DNA from: Motacilla alba alba
Taxonomy: Eukaryota; Chordata; Aves; Passeriformes; Motacillidae
Reading direction: 5' to 3'
Assembly: GCF_015832195.1 (NCBI RefSeq)
Contig: NC_052017.1
Location: 66,713,801-66,777,800 of the forward strand
DNA length: 64,000 nt
In this document: positions 1 to 12,053 of the stretch, one piece after another
Position numbering within the stretch: the stretch's first letter is position 1
Layout of the letters: every line of letters begins with the position of its first letter
The notes under the pieces: model-generated
Databases searched by the model: none
What the model was told of the DNA's origin: nothing
What the model saw: only the letters and a program-made list of their open reading frames with translations
Translations under genes and position numbers: made by a program

Positions 1-3000
1 TAGCAGTGAGTTATGGACACAGATTCAGGTGTATTTCGGTGGTATCTCAACTTTTTGCCTTGTTTTGCATCTCATATAATTGAAAAGCAATCTTTGGATT
101 TGTTCTAGGAAGAAATAAATTTCTGTCAGATCTAAGTGTCATTAGTGACTCATTTGTCATTTGGAAATGTTTGTAGGATTCTGTCCAGGTTCTGAGTTGC
201 TGGCTGTTACTGGTGTGTTGGAAAGCAATGCCTCCTCAGATGTTCCTGTATACCTTTATCTATCTGCCTACAATCATTTTATGAGCTCATGAGAATGAAC
301 ACAAGACATCTTTGACATCCCTCTTTCTCATTTCCTCTCCTATTTTTCACATACGATGCTTTTGCCAATAACTCTTTCCTGGTAAAACAAAGCATCTGAA
401 TTCATGCTATGTGTGTCTGTCTGTGTCTGTATATGTGGTTCCATGTCCCTTCCCTTCTCATCTCCACAAATTTCGAGCCTGTTGACAAAAGAATACAGAT
501 CTGAAAGTGAAGCTCCTGTGAGTTTGAAAGAGAGGGGCAGATGTGTACGTGAAAGAACCTGTTTGTGCTGAAGCATCAACATGCTACCAGCCCAGCTCAC
601 CTTTGCATCAGACACCAGGGAACTCCCAGTGGTGTCCCCTGGAAGTCAGACTTCCTCCAGTCTCTCAGTCATGGACTCCTTGTTCATACTGATGGTTTTG
701 GTACAGTTGGAAGAGAGAAAGGAAAAAAACCCCTGGAGCTTCTCTCTTGTTCTTGCACATCCAAGATTTATGGGTATCTCTTGCAGGTTGTGTCCTAGGC
801 AGCAGGAATCCCTGTCCCTGGTGCATGTACCCTCCAAAGTGGGCATTAATTTTGTTACAGAGCAGTATAACTGCCAGGTTTCAACTGTGTTATGTTTCAG
901 AGGTGTGGATGCCCTTAATTAAATCAATTTTTGGTAAAGTCGTGAAGGCTTTGAAAATAAGAGGAGAGCCTTGAATTTAAGCTGAGACTGAGTAGTCAGC
1001 AGAGCAAAGAGCAGAGCTTAAGCTTGTTTGGTGGTCTTGTGCTGTGGCATAAATGGCCAGAAGCACTCTTGCATGGCTTGTTCTAAGTCCATTAGGTTGT
1101 AGAAATCAAGCATAAGGGCCAAGTCCAATCTTTTCAGTTATCTGATTGGAAATTGTGCTGGAGGATTGAAGCTTTTGCAGCAACAGTTTTCAGGGTGATG
1201 GAATTCAGATTAACTCTAAATCTTCAGTTAGTCTTAATGCCAGCAATGGACATTATCAAAGTGTAAAATACTTTCCTATGTCATCGTCAGCCCAGGCTCT
1301 TGCAACAATTCAGCTTCTGCCAACTTCATTCATTTGCTGATCTTAGTCAAGCCCTTGAAGAGTTGAGTAATAGTGTTATTTGCATGGGAGGTGAAGATAA
1401 TGTGGAGATGGGTGTCATATGTGTACTGCTGACAAGTCAGTCTATGGTGCCACCGAATCTTCTCCAGAGGCTTTATATAGATATTGAACAGGCTGGGTGA
1501 GAGGAAAGACTCTTGAGTTATTCAGCAGGTGGAAAAGGTTTTGGAGGTTAAGGAAAGAGCAAGTGTTTATCATAAATCTCTTTGAGTGTACAAGAGATTT
1601 ATGTAAGGGATGTCTGAAGATGTACCAGCTCAGTTCCATAAGGCTGTGGATGGCATTTATTTTCAAACAGCTGAGCTGGTTGGAAATTTTACAGCCATTC
1701 CAGATGCTTGCTACCAATCCTCTGCTGATGGCATCTTTATCCCTTGCTCTGTTCTTAGAAAAGGTTGTCCAAGGTCTTCCTATCTGTCAGGTGAAGCCTT
1801 TCAGATAATTCTAAGTGCAGGCAAGGGTGGTGCTTGTTAAGGCAGCTGACATTCCTTATGTTTAAGAGACAGCACTTTTACTAATGCTGCTTTACCCTTA
1901 GTTTTAGAAAAGAGGGAGAGGAGAGAAAGCGGCTCAGTTCTTTCCCACAGAACACAAACAGTTCCTGTATTGCCTCCTACAGGTCTGAAGACGTGTGTGG
2001 GACTGGATGCATCTAACTGGAATAGACTATATTACTCCTGTTTCATGTGCATGTGCACCTCTACATTTTGTGCCAAGCATGTGTGTAAAATGTGTGTGAA
2101 GTATTTATTTCTTACATGAGCAGCTAAAATGGTGTATTTAGAACTGTGTCAGCCTCCTGTGTAAGCAAAGGCTCTAGGATGGGTATACAGTGGGGTAGAA
2201 GCCCAGGTAACTAAGAGATTATTATTTTCCAGATTTACTAACAAAGCATTTACAAGAAATTGATATTAATTATTACGTTACTACCACTGTGGTTAAAGCT
2301 GAACCAGTGAGTTATGATAAAATCTTCAAGAATATCCAGTTGGGGCAATGAAGAAAGGTCCTGTACTCAAGGCATCATTGGGAGGAAGGAGGAAGAAAAT
2401 GGGCAGGTGGTTTTTAAGAGATCCTGTAGTTCCTACAGGCTTTCCACATCCCAGAACATAGAAAACTGTCAAAGAATCCTTGGTGCATGCACAGACAAAA
2501 CAGAGCAAGCTATAATACTGTGTGTGGCCTAATGGTAAATGTGTCTGTGTGCTGATAGTGCTTTAACACCGAGACCTGCCAGTACTCATCGCTATGATTT
2601 TCAGCTAGTGAAATACACCCTCTTTTATAAAATGGTAACCTCTGAGGACTGGTGAGACTCAGAAGACTCAGAAGTTGTCCCATCATCCATGAAACAACCT
2701 GCAGCCTTTCTGAAATGTGGAGACAGGGACACAGTTTCTAAATTCCTCCTTTCTTGAGGAAAAAACCCTATTTTTCATGTTCAACTGCTCATTTATTGTA
2801 TGACACAAACCTGTAAAAAGGGACCACCTCTAATGTCTGAGCCTGACTCTAAATGAGATTCCTAATTTACTGGTCATCCTGTTTCCAAACTGGGCCAGAT
2901 TGGAGCATCCTACCTTAACAACAGCCTGAAACTCTAGTGGAATTTGGACTCTGATCCAAACTCAAGGCACAGGCTCTTCTCTGAATAAAAATAACTAGAT

Positions 3001-5390
3001 CACAAGCTATTCTGGGGTGGTGACTTTTAGACAAGAAACGTAGTGCTTACATGGGTTTTTACTCCTGTCAAATACATCTGGATCTGCCCTCCTTCCAGAT
3101 GATATTCCCAAAGTGCTTTCATTAGCTCAGAGTTAAATAACCCTAACTGGAAGTTGCAAACTGTAGAACAACTGACATTATTCATAGTAAACACTGGTGG
3201 TTTTCTTGGTTGGGTTTTCTCCTTGCAGAATATTCTGCTACTCTGGCTGCTGCTGCTGCTGATATAATTTCTGTCGGGGCCTGTAATGAATAGCATGAAC
3301 AATGCTGGGTTGAGATAAGAGCCAACAGTGTGTTGGAAAGCCTTCTCTAAATATGAATCCCTGTGGTTCTGACTTTCTCGACAGAGAGGTGGCTAAATTG
3401 ACGTGCTTGGTACCATTTACACGGCTGCCAAAGCTGCTGATCACCATCGCCTTCTCCCCTCCCATAGCACCTGCTGGCAAATCTTCTGGGATTTTTCCTG
3501 TTCACTTGGCTATTTCCAGTATAGTGATAGGAATAGTTTCCATTCATGAAGAATGTGGTGGGATAGAGATGGTTATAAGGGATAGGAAGCGGTATGCTGG
3601 GACTAAGGAGCAAGCACTAAAATATGTTTTACATCCGTGGGAGCTGGCTGTGTGTGGTACCCCACCGAGAGCATTCGCACTGTGCTCAGCAGATGGATGA
3701 TGGGAGGGTTTTGTTGCTGTGTTTTAAGGTAAGAGCACTTTTCTCTTTGGGAGCTGCAAGCAGTCTGTGCACTTCAGTTACTGGAAAGCTCTGGACTGTG
3801 TAAATTATTATCCTGCTGGATTGAGGAGCAAACTAGTTTGCTTGAGATGTCACAGGAAGCTTTCAGCTTTGTCAAGAGCATAAACTACATCTTCTGACTT
3901 GTAAATCTGGGCTATAATTGAAGAAGTTTTCTTCCTCTTGACATAGCCGGCCTACCTTCTCTTTGATATTATCCCAACTTCCCCTAATCACTGGGTGACA
4001 TCTGATCTCTGTGACTTTTGTACAGGATCCAAGATCTATTGTACTTGGTCCAAGATCTCACCTTTCATTTCTGGCTCATCTAATTTTGTTTCAGGCCCTG
4101 GCAAATCTGATGAGAGGCTCATCCCAAGTCCAGCTGCTGAGCCCTTGGAAAGCAGGAATACATCTTGGCAGTGTATCTCACCACGGCATGGATATTTTCC
4201 TGGACCAGCCACAGGAATGGTCACACTGTCCTCCACTAAACTCTAGTGTGGAGGATGGCTATTGCCACCCACACACTTCCTGCAATTTCTGCTTAAACAC
4301 AGTGATCTTTACTTGCTGCCTGCGGTTGGTATGTAAAGCTGCTTTCTGTAGGTTTGAATCTGCTACCCCCTCCACACTGGCTTTTATTTTAGTGTTCAGT
4401 TCAGTGATTTCAAAAGAGAACTTTCTAGGCAGTATCTAAGGTTTTATTTAGGGTCAATCTAGCATATAGCATTGCTTTAGTCAACACAATTTTTTTTCTT
4501 TTGTCCTAATATCACTAATTATTTTAGGGCTGTTGTCTCTTTTTTTCCCCCTGCTCATTTAAGGATTTGCAGTCACTCTTTTGGGCTATGGATATCACAG
4601 GCAAAATCCTGCCCTAATTTACACCTGAGAGACCAATGGGACTGCAGACATGCATATGAGAATACAGTTAACAAGATGCTGAAGTTGTTTGCCTGTTTTG
4701 AAAAGTTGTGTGGAGGATGAATGCTGAGAAATGTCACTTAGGATTATATAATTCCTAAACCTGTAAATAATGATGTATAGATAGCTTCTCTGCTAGCTGC
4801 CTGCTTTTATTGGTGGTAGAATATATATATGTTTTCAAAAATTTAAATGTTGTTCTTGCTGTAGAACCCCCTACTGGAGTTACAATAATTTAATAGCAGC
4901 TTCTTACACTGTACAGCAGTTTTATCATCCTACCTTGTACTAAAGGCTTATCTACACCAGGGGATTTCACAGGCTGAGAACTGCATTCAAATAATGTTTA
5001 ATATTTATACAAGGGTGAAGATTGATATTTATGTTTGGTTTTATTGTGGATTTTTTACTGTTCAGAATTTGATTTGGCAAATTTTAAAATATTCAGTTTT
5101 TTTACTTTCAACTTTTTTTTTTAATAACTGGAAGCTTTAGTTTGAGTTTTGCAGCTTACCTAATGTAATACAAGGAGACAAAATTACAATTAAAGTAGCT
5201 TTGAAATAGGAATAATAAAGCAGCTATGCTGCATTTAAACATGCTGAAAAATGTTTCAATGCACTCTACCAGGAACTTCTTGTTTTCCTCATTTGCTTCT
5301 TAAGGAAAATCCTGACCAAGTCAGCTGGATTTTGTGATGTGTTTTGATTCCCGCAGAACAGTATTGCAGCAGAGATTTCTATTCCTGGTG
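1..5390. other. Non-coding stretch, no gene seen
   Basis: AT-leaning vertebrate non-coding DNA. Open frames here stay below about 145 aa (the longest is at 4011-4439), are interrupted on all sides, overlap on both strands and show no domain I recognise. Small visible features are a TGTC/TGTA-rich patch near 409-435, a five-unit CTG run at 3247-3261 and T-rich tracts around 5095-5125. No transposon family, RNA gene or promoter could be supported. Confidence 0.6.
3247..3261 (+). repeat. Short CTG trinucleotide run (5 units)
   Basis: Five uninterrupted CTG units. Read on the minus strand they give the glutamine run seen in a chance ORF at 3238-3480. It is too short to count as an expanded repeat, and nothing around it suggests a coding glutamine tract. 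Confidence 0.8.
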
Positions 5391-5497
5391 GATTGAGAAG
5401 AGCAGGACCAGCAGAGCTGCCTATGCAAAGGGTGTTATTTCAGAAGAAGAGCACTCCCTTACTCACAAAGAGGAGTGATCCAATGTGCCTTCCGTCC

Positions 5498-5531
5498 GGG
5501 GGCAGGAGTGGGAAGGAGGGAGGAGAGGGGG
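5498..5531 (+). other. G-quadruplex motif
   Basis: Four G-runs (5498-5502, 5510-5512, 5518-5520, 5527-5531) are separated by loops of 7, 5 and 6 bases, which fits the usual rule of runs of at least three G and loops of up to seven. Whether it folds in cells cannot be told from sequence. Confidence 0.6.
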
Positions 5532-7603
5532 AAAAAGGATGCTTCCTTCCCAGAGCTCGGGGCTGCTGGCCAAGAATGTATGTCTAAATTCAAGCCCAGT
5601 GAGTGCTGTGCCAGATCCAGAGAGTTTGGAGTCCCTTTGTCCAGAAGCTTGCAATCTGTGAGGGAGTTGCCAAATGGGATATGTGGCATCCATGTAATAT
5701 ATCTGATGCATGAAGACTGGTTCCTACTGAGCTTACTGTATGGCCTGGGGCAAAAGTACTTCTGATTCCCTACATGAAGCAGGGATCACCAGGAAATGAT
5801 GCTGTTCTCTGGAAAACCAGCTCCAGTGGCAGCTCAGGACAGCTCCTGCCTCGGGTCAGGCTGAGGCAGGTGGCGTGCACAGTGAGAGGAAAGGTGGTGC
5901 TGCGTTTGACCCTCCTCTCCCTCTCTGGGAAGGGAGGACCTGGTGCCTTTTGCATTTCTCCCCAGGCTGAACCATTAAGTCTGATGACAGAAATGAACCT
6001 TCCCCCCTGGACTTGGGCCAAAAGGCTTTTTTTCATTCCCTTCCCCTCCTGTCTCTTTCATAACTGTCATTTCCCCGTATCTCTGGAACATATCACGTAC
6101 TACTGTCATGTGCTGTAGGTGTGCACCCCGTTTTTTCTTCAGCTATGTCCTGCCTCCCATCTGTTTGATAAGAGCCTCTCCTTGTCTGGGAGATGCCTTT
6201 TTGCCACAGATGACAGGGTGGACCGAAGCCATTGCTCCTGCCTCGAGGGAGAGCCTCCGCATTGAGGAGGGAGGGAAATCTGCTCTAGAAACACCACCTA
6301 CAAGCCTCCATGTCAGCAGGGCTGCAGCAATTCCTGTGGGATGAGAGTGTCTGTGTTCCTGTGTCTCACTGGAAAGTTCAGCCAGTTGTGCTTGTGCAAA
6401 GCCCTGGAGGGTTTCTGAGGTTGAGCAGGTGTCAGCGAGGACACAGCCTGGGTTGCAGAACTCCTGCGACAGGCTGTGCCAGACAGAGAGGGACCTCGCC
6501 TTAGTAACAATTGTTTTTCTGTTCCATATGGTTGCAAAATGGAGGACAGTAGGCAGGGGGAACCCTGTTTGATGACACTTCCCAAGCCAGTGGTACCCAG
6601 TTTGGGTTTCCCATTTTTATCCCAATGGGTTCACATCAAATGCCAAGGTTGCTGAGGGCAGCCCACGGAGCAGCTCTGATACAGGACATGCCATTGTAGA
6701 GCCCTGTGCAAGGGCATTGGTTCAGCCAGTGCCCAGGCAGAGCTGCAGCAGAAGTTATGTGCTTTGATGCAGCGTGGTTCTCTTAGTCTTGAATTCCCAC
6801 TAATGCAGTTCTGAAAGGACCCACCAGGATGTGTGGCAATAAGTTTAACAGCCCAAGTCCACGCCTAGATCCAGGCCATTGCTAGAGAGACTAAAGGAGA
6901 TGTGATCCTTCTATCCCTCATCCTCCTAACGTCAGTGATGATCCCAGCACATGTTTCAAGAAGCTTTCTGGGGCTTCTTGTCAAATCTGTGCTCCTGCAC
7001 TGACAGCGAGAGCTCTGGACCAGAAAACAAGAGCTAAAGCTTTTTCCTGGGGCTGCCCCTGAGCAGCTGTGCTGTCTCCTGGGCTGTGGCTCAGCTGCCC
7101 TGGCTCCACAGGCAGCAGCCCTGCTTGTCCCTGCAGCGTGTGCCAGGAGGCAGGTTTCAGCAGTGAAACAGAGCATGGTCTATCCTGTCCTTCCTGGGTC
7201 AGGGTCCAGAGAGCATGCCCTTTCCCTGCATCTCACCAGCATGGGAGATAACCTTTCCCCTGCACCTCACCAGCGTATTCATCTTCTCTGTTCACATCAG
7301 GGCTGCTTTTTCCCTGAGCACAGCAAACAATCCCCTGCCTTTCCGTCCCATGCTGGCCTGGAGCAAAGCTTTCTGTGTGAGCCTCCCAGGCAGTGTGACT
7401 TGTTTCTATCATGCTACAGGCAGGCCTCTATTCAGATGAATGTCTCTGTTAAATATGTATGAATCTGATTGACTACGACTTCCTAGCTGTCCAGGTTTTA
7501 TTCTTTTTTATTAATTTGTGGATGCCTCCTGCTAAACAGGGAGTTGTAACCACGTCTCAGTGAGTTTTGACTCATTTGAGGGGCTGCTCTTAATCTGCCT
7601 ATC

Positions 7604-7676
7604 TTTAAAGCTTCTTCCCCTCCTCCTCCACTCCATCCCCCTTTGGCTCTTTTCCCCCCCCTCCTCTCTCTCTGCA
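7604..7676 (+). other. Polypyrimidine tract ending in CAG (splice-acceptor-like)
   Basis: More than 60 bases dominated by C and T, including several CTC repeats, end in CTCTGCAG at 7676. It looks like a strong 3' splice site, but such tracts also occur by chance. The sequence after it has no recognisable coding frame. It could start a non-coding exon. Confidence 0.25.
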
Positions 7677-7959
7677 GCTGCTGGGCAGCTTTGTGACCAG
7701 CAGTTCGGATGGCTGTTTGCCACTCTCCCATGATCGCTGCCGTGTGCTGTTTCCCTTCTGCCTGTTGTGCAGTCAAAGAGGAATTCTCCTCTGCAGAGAG
7801 AGAAGCAGGCGCGGTTGTCTCTGAGCTGAAGTGGGAGCTCGTGCTTAGCTCTTACTCCACGAAAAGCCTGGCAATATTTTTTTTTATGGCGACCATGTAG
7901 ACTTGGCAAGCAGCAGCAGCTTTCTCAGCCCAGCTGTTGGCCGCCTCTCTGCTGCAGGT

Positions 7960-8085
7960 TTTTGCAAGCAAAACGTGCTCGCACCTCGGCCGTGGCCACG
8001 TGGAGCCTGGCAGCTTCCCAAGAGCCACCAGTGCCACAGCTGCTGCGGGAGCACAGTCGGCAGAGCAGCGGGAGGTGCTTTGGGG
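7960..8085. promoter_or_regulatory. CpG-denser patch with a CACGTG E-box
   Basis: At least eight CpG dinucleotides fall within about 110 bases, in a window where CpG is otherwise scarce. A CACGTG E-box lies at 7997-8002, the core bound by MYC/MAX, USF and CLOCK/BMAL-type bHLH proteins. There is no TATA box or Sp1 cluster beside it, and it is too small for a CpG island. A regulatory role is only possible. Confidence 0.25.
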
Positions 8086-11000
8086 TGGACAGGATTTTGT
8101 CCTGCTGGCTCCAGGCAGGAGATGGGATGAGTGGCAAGGGGCAGCCTTGAAGCTGGGGGAGGCTTGTTGATGCTGCAGCAAGTGGTGAAGCTGGAACAGG
8201 AAGCTGGTGCTTTACAAACAGATTTATTGTTGTGAGTGGGGCAAAAGTCCCAGGGACAGCGGTGCCTGTGTGTGGGCAGGTTTGACTTGTATAACCTGCC
8301 TTTGCTGGGACTTTGGATGGGATTTTCAGTGGCACAAAAGTAAGTTCAGTGCCTGAATCCTGCTGTGATTTTGCCTTTTAAGCTTAATGTTGCTGTTTCC
8401 CATCCTCTTCAGGCCTCAGGGAACCCTCCCAGGCAGGCCATGCTTGCAGTGGTGTGAAGAAAGGGTAGGATTTGGCAGAGAGACCTCCAAGTGCACATGC
8501 TGGCACACAGGCTAGAATGCCACCTGCTGAAGTGGTGGCTGGTCAGAAACAACACCAAAGCTCAGATGAAACCAAGGACTTGGAGATTTTGCATCCTGCC
8601 CCTGCTGCATGTGCCCTACCAGTGTCTTTTGGGGAAGCTGGTGAGCCAGCCAATGCCATGGACTTAGGAAAAAGGACATCTCCAGTGTCCTCTTATGTTC
8701 CCTGAAGATTTTGTACTGGGCGGCAGTCCTCCCACAGGGATGTGCACAGGCCACCTGGATGGGCAGGTGATGTCAAATGTCCTTGTCCTGCCTAATTCAA
8801 GAGAGCATGAACTGAAAAAAGAAGTGTTTCCCCCTTGTGTGTTTTCCTGGGAGTAGTGGCACTAGCTCTGCTAGGGAGCTTGCTGTGACCTCTGAGCTGC
8901 TCCAGCCTTTGACAGGGGTATTGAGTTCCTGTTGACTCCCAGCCAGAGCCACCTCTGAAATGGTGGTATGGGTCAGGCTGAGATGGGTCCAAGGAGCCCA
9001 GGGAGAGTGGAGGCCCCTTTGTCACCCACCTGGTTGTGGGGCAGCCTCCTTGGCCACTGTGGGTGGAGGTCAGCTCCTCTGCTGTCTACAGAAGACTCCT
9101 GCTGTGTGATCTGTCCAGTGGGTGATGTTCCTCCAGGGAAAAAGCCCTGTGAGACCCACTCTTGTCCTTCCATGAGCTCGGAGAGGACTGTCCTGCTGAG
9201 CAGGAGCCAGTAAGAAAAGTGGCTACTTCTCCTTCCCCTTTACTTTTTACGGAATTTTTTTTCTTCGCTGTATTTATTTTCACTTTGTTCTTTTTTCATT
9301 TACTTGGCTCAGCTCCATCATTTTTACTTTTCTCCCCTGTGTGCTCTTCAGGCTGACAGTCCCTTTCACCCTGCTCTCTGCACCTCCCTCCCTGCTTGAT
9401 GGGAAGGTTGTTCCTCGGGTGCTGGAGTTCATTCCTGCGTGTAGAGCACTGTTCAGCAAAGGAAGCAGTGGGAGGGCCATCCTGCTGCCCCAGCTGGGTG
9501 AGGGCCTGTGCCAAGCTGCTCTTACCATGTGTGACTCAGGTGTCCCTCACTCCTGCTCCCACACACTTGCTGACCTTTTCCTGCCAGTTCTGAGATGGAG
9601 CCACAGGCCACCTCTCACGCAGCCTGTCCCTCTTTAAAGATATGATAGAATTCCTTTATCTCCCAATGCCAGGCAAGCCTGGGATGCTCTGAGGTGCAGA
9701 TAACATTGCTGCTGTGTGTACCAGGGGCTGGGCAAGTGAGCAGGAAGCCTCTCTTCTCCCTTAGCACTCAGCAGGACTGCCTGATCATATCTCTGCCCTT
9801 GCTTTTATTTCTGGGGGATCCAGTTTCTCTTTCCAACCCGTTAGCAAATCGCAGTGCAGCCCTTTTGGTCCTGGTGACCGCCTGGGCTGTGCAAAGTCCT
9901 CGAGGAAGGGGCAGCAGCCAAAGCCAGCTGGCAGGGGTGGCTGGCTACAGCTCCACCAGGAGCTGCAGGACTCTGGAGCAGGGGTGGCCTGGGAGGATGG
10001 GTGGGTTCAGGCTGTGGTGCAAAAGCTGGTGGAGAAGCCAGGACGTGCATGAAACAGCAGTTCATGGCCTGGCAAAGGAGATAAGGAAGAAACTTGATCC
10101 CTGCCTAAACAACCAGGGTTCTTGTTCCTTCAGGTCTGCCCCTCCAGGGGCATAGTGTACATGTAAATGTCCAGGTATTTATGTGCTCTGGCATAAATTC
10201 AAAACTACTTTTGGTACAATCACAAAAGAACGACTAAAGCTGTAGTCACCATTAGCACAGAATACCTGTGATGCTCCCATCTAATACCACAGTGCATTTT
10301 CCTGTGATACTTTACAGTGAGAACATAAGGCCTGGCATCTTTCAGTTTTATGATTGAAAGAAGTTTACAACAACAAAAATATGTGGGAATTCAGTATTTT
10401 CCACATCATTGGATTAAAAGCCCGTCTCTCAACTTACTTACTGCTCCACCTAAGGCTTTTACTGCACCTGTCTTCACAAGCATCGGAGCATTCGTGTTTC
10501 GTCTGTCTTTTTGTGGCCAGATGAAGTCATCTTGGAGCATGGGTGCGGTGGTGAAAGACACACACAGTGAATTTACATCTCTTGGATAAAGGGAGAAACC
10601 GAAGAAAGATTTCCCCTGTGAGCTGGCTTTTATCGTCAGTGTGAACATCTTAGTCAGCACAAGCTCAGACTGCTAAAATTGTGCAGCCGTGTGCTGTGAG
10701 AGCTACAGCCTCTGCAGCTTCCTGCTTCCCTGGATCAGCCAAGGATAAAGGCTCCAGGATCTGCTGCTCCTCTGGCAGGAATGGCTGAGCCCAGGCCAGG
10801 TGAGTGGCAGGCTCTGAAACTTTGTGTGTGACCCTGCTCCTCTGGAATGTGGGAAAACACCCTCCCGTTTGATTTTAACAAATGACCTCGAGCCAGATCC
10901 TGTGGCATATTGAGCATCAGTGGATATAGACTAGAGAACAGAATTAGCTGGGAGAATCCTAATGTTTTGTGAAATCATTTCCATGACACAGACGTGATAC

Positions 11001-12041
11001 CAGAGTGGGATGCTGCATGTTTAAGTACTCAAGGCTCCAGGAAGCAAGAATATGCAGATACTCTGACTCACTAGAAGAAAAATTACTTGTAGTGACTCAA
11101 ACACTTGGATGCTGTGGTTTCTTAATTAATCACTGTGCTCCACCATGGGTCCAAAATCCTCCTTTCAGGACCAGAGAATGTTTGTGGCCTTGAGGATTCC
11201 TGCTCTGGTGCAGCTGTCTAGGTGGATAGATTAACCTCTTGCTGCCTGTCTGCAGTATGGTGTGCAGACCTAATTAATTTCTGGGCTATTAGCACAAATG
11301 ACCTGCTAGGCTCTGAAAGCTTGATGATGGTAGTACTGCCTAAAAGAGGGACTTAGCAGGGAACACTTTGTTGGGGTGACCATGTGACTTAAGGAATACC
11401 CAGGAAGGTCTGCTGCAGGTTTGGCAGCAATCTCACAGTCAAGGGGCTGCAGATTCAGACTTTTCTGGGAGGAGACAGATCCAGTGATGTGTTAGAGCTG
11501 GGAAACCCTGGGGAACCCTGCAACCCTGCCCTTCTTTTGCAAGAGAACAGTACGAGGTGCCTCCCTTTGCCTTGACGTGCCTGGTCGGCCGGGAAGCTGT
11601 TCCCATTGGGCAAAAGGTGAAATTTATGTATTTCATAACTTTGTGTTTGGATTTTGTGCTGTGCTTGTTTTGTACAACGTGGTACAGAACACGAGTATTA
11701 TGCATTGAGATAGCTCATCTTCTCTGCCCTAAGCCCAGAGTGCATGTTGCTGTCACCACAGGAAAATAGTGTGACCACGGATGGAAGCAAAGAATGTTTC
11801 TTTTCAAAGTTTGTGCTAATTTTGCACTTAATTGGTATGTTACAAACCTAGCAAATCATAAATAAAACCTGAGTTTTCCTTTTTCTGAAACTAGGTCTTA
11901 AAATATAACTTGACTTAGATTTGAGTTGAAAAGGCAAGCTTTTGAAAGAGATGAAGCATGCCCTCATGTGGCAATATTTTTTCCTTATAATACCTGTTTG
12001 TTTTGGTTTTAATCCCCAAATAATCTAAAACAACGAGTTAT

Positions 12042-12053
12042 GTCATGACGTCA
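12042..12053. promoter_or_regulatory. Full CRE palindrome overlapping a second palindrome
   Basis: TGACGTCA at 12046-12053 is the perfect cyclic-AMP response element bound by CREB/ATF proteins. It overlaps a second 8-bp palindrome, GTCATGAC, at 12042-12049. The surrounding bases are AT-rich, and the site contains the CpG that is usually lost by mutation in idle bird DNA. That makes it a credible regulatory word, but one 8-mer in 64 kb is also close to chance expectation. Confidence 0.4.

Larger units (their letters stand above)
5391..10160. other. GC-richer non-coding stretch, no gene seen
   Basis: Base composition rises compared with the first 5 kb. The stretch contains a G-quadruplex motif, a pyrimidine tract and a CpG-denser patch, listed separately. 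The longest frame is 153 aa on the plus strand (9694-10155); its translation is rich in serine, arginine and glycine and matches nothing I recognise. A pyrimidine tract ending in CAG at 7676 resembles a splice acceptor, but no convincing donor or conserved reading frame follows. Confidence 0.55.

Noticed and set aside
4325..4375. tRNA-like GGTTTGAATC word near 4351
   Set aside because: Resembles a tRNA T-arm box, but there is no matching A box at the right distance and no cloverleaf can be drawn. It may be chance or an ancient SINE trace.
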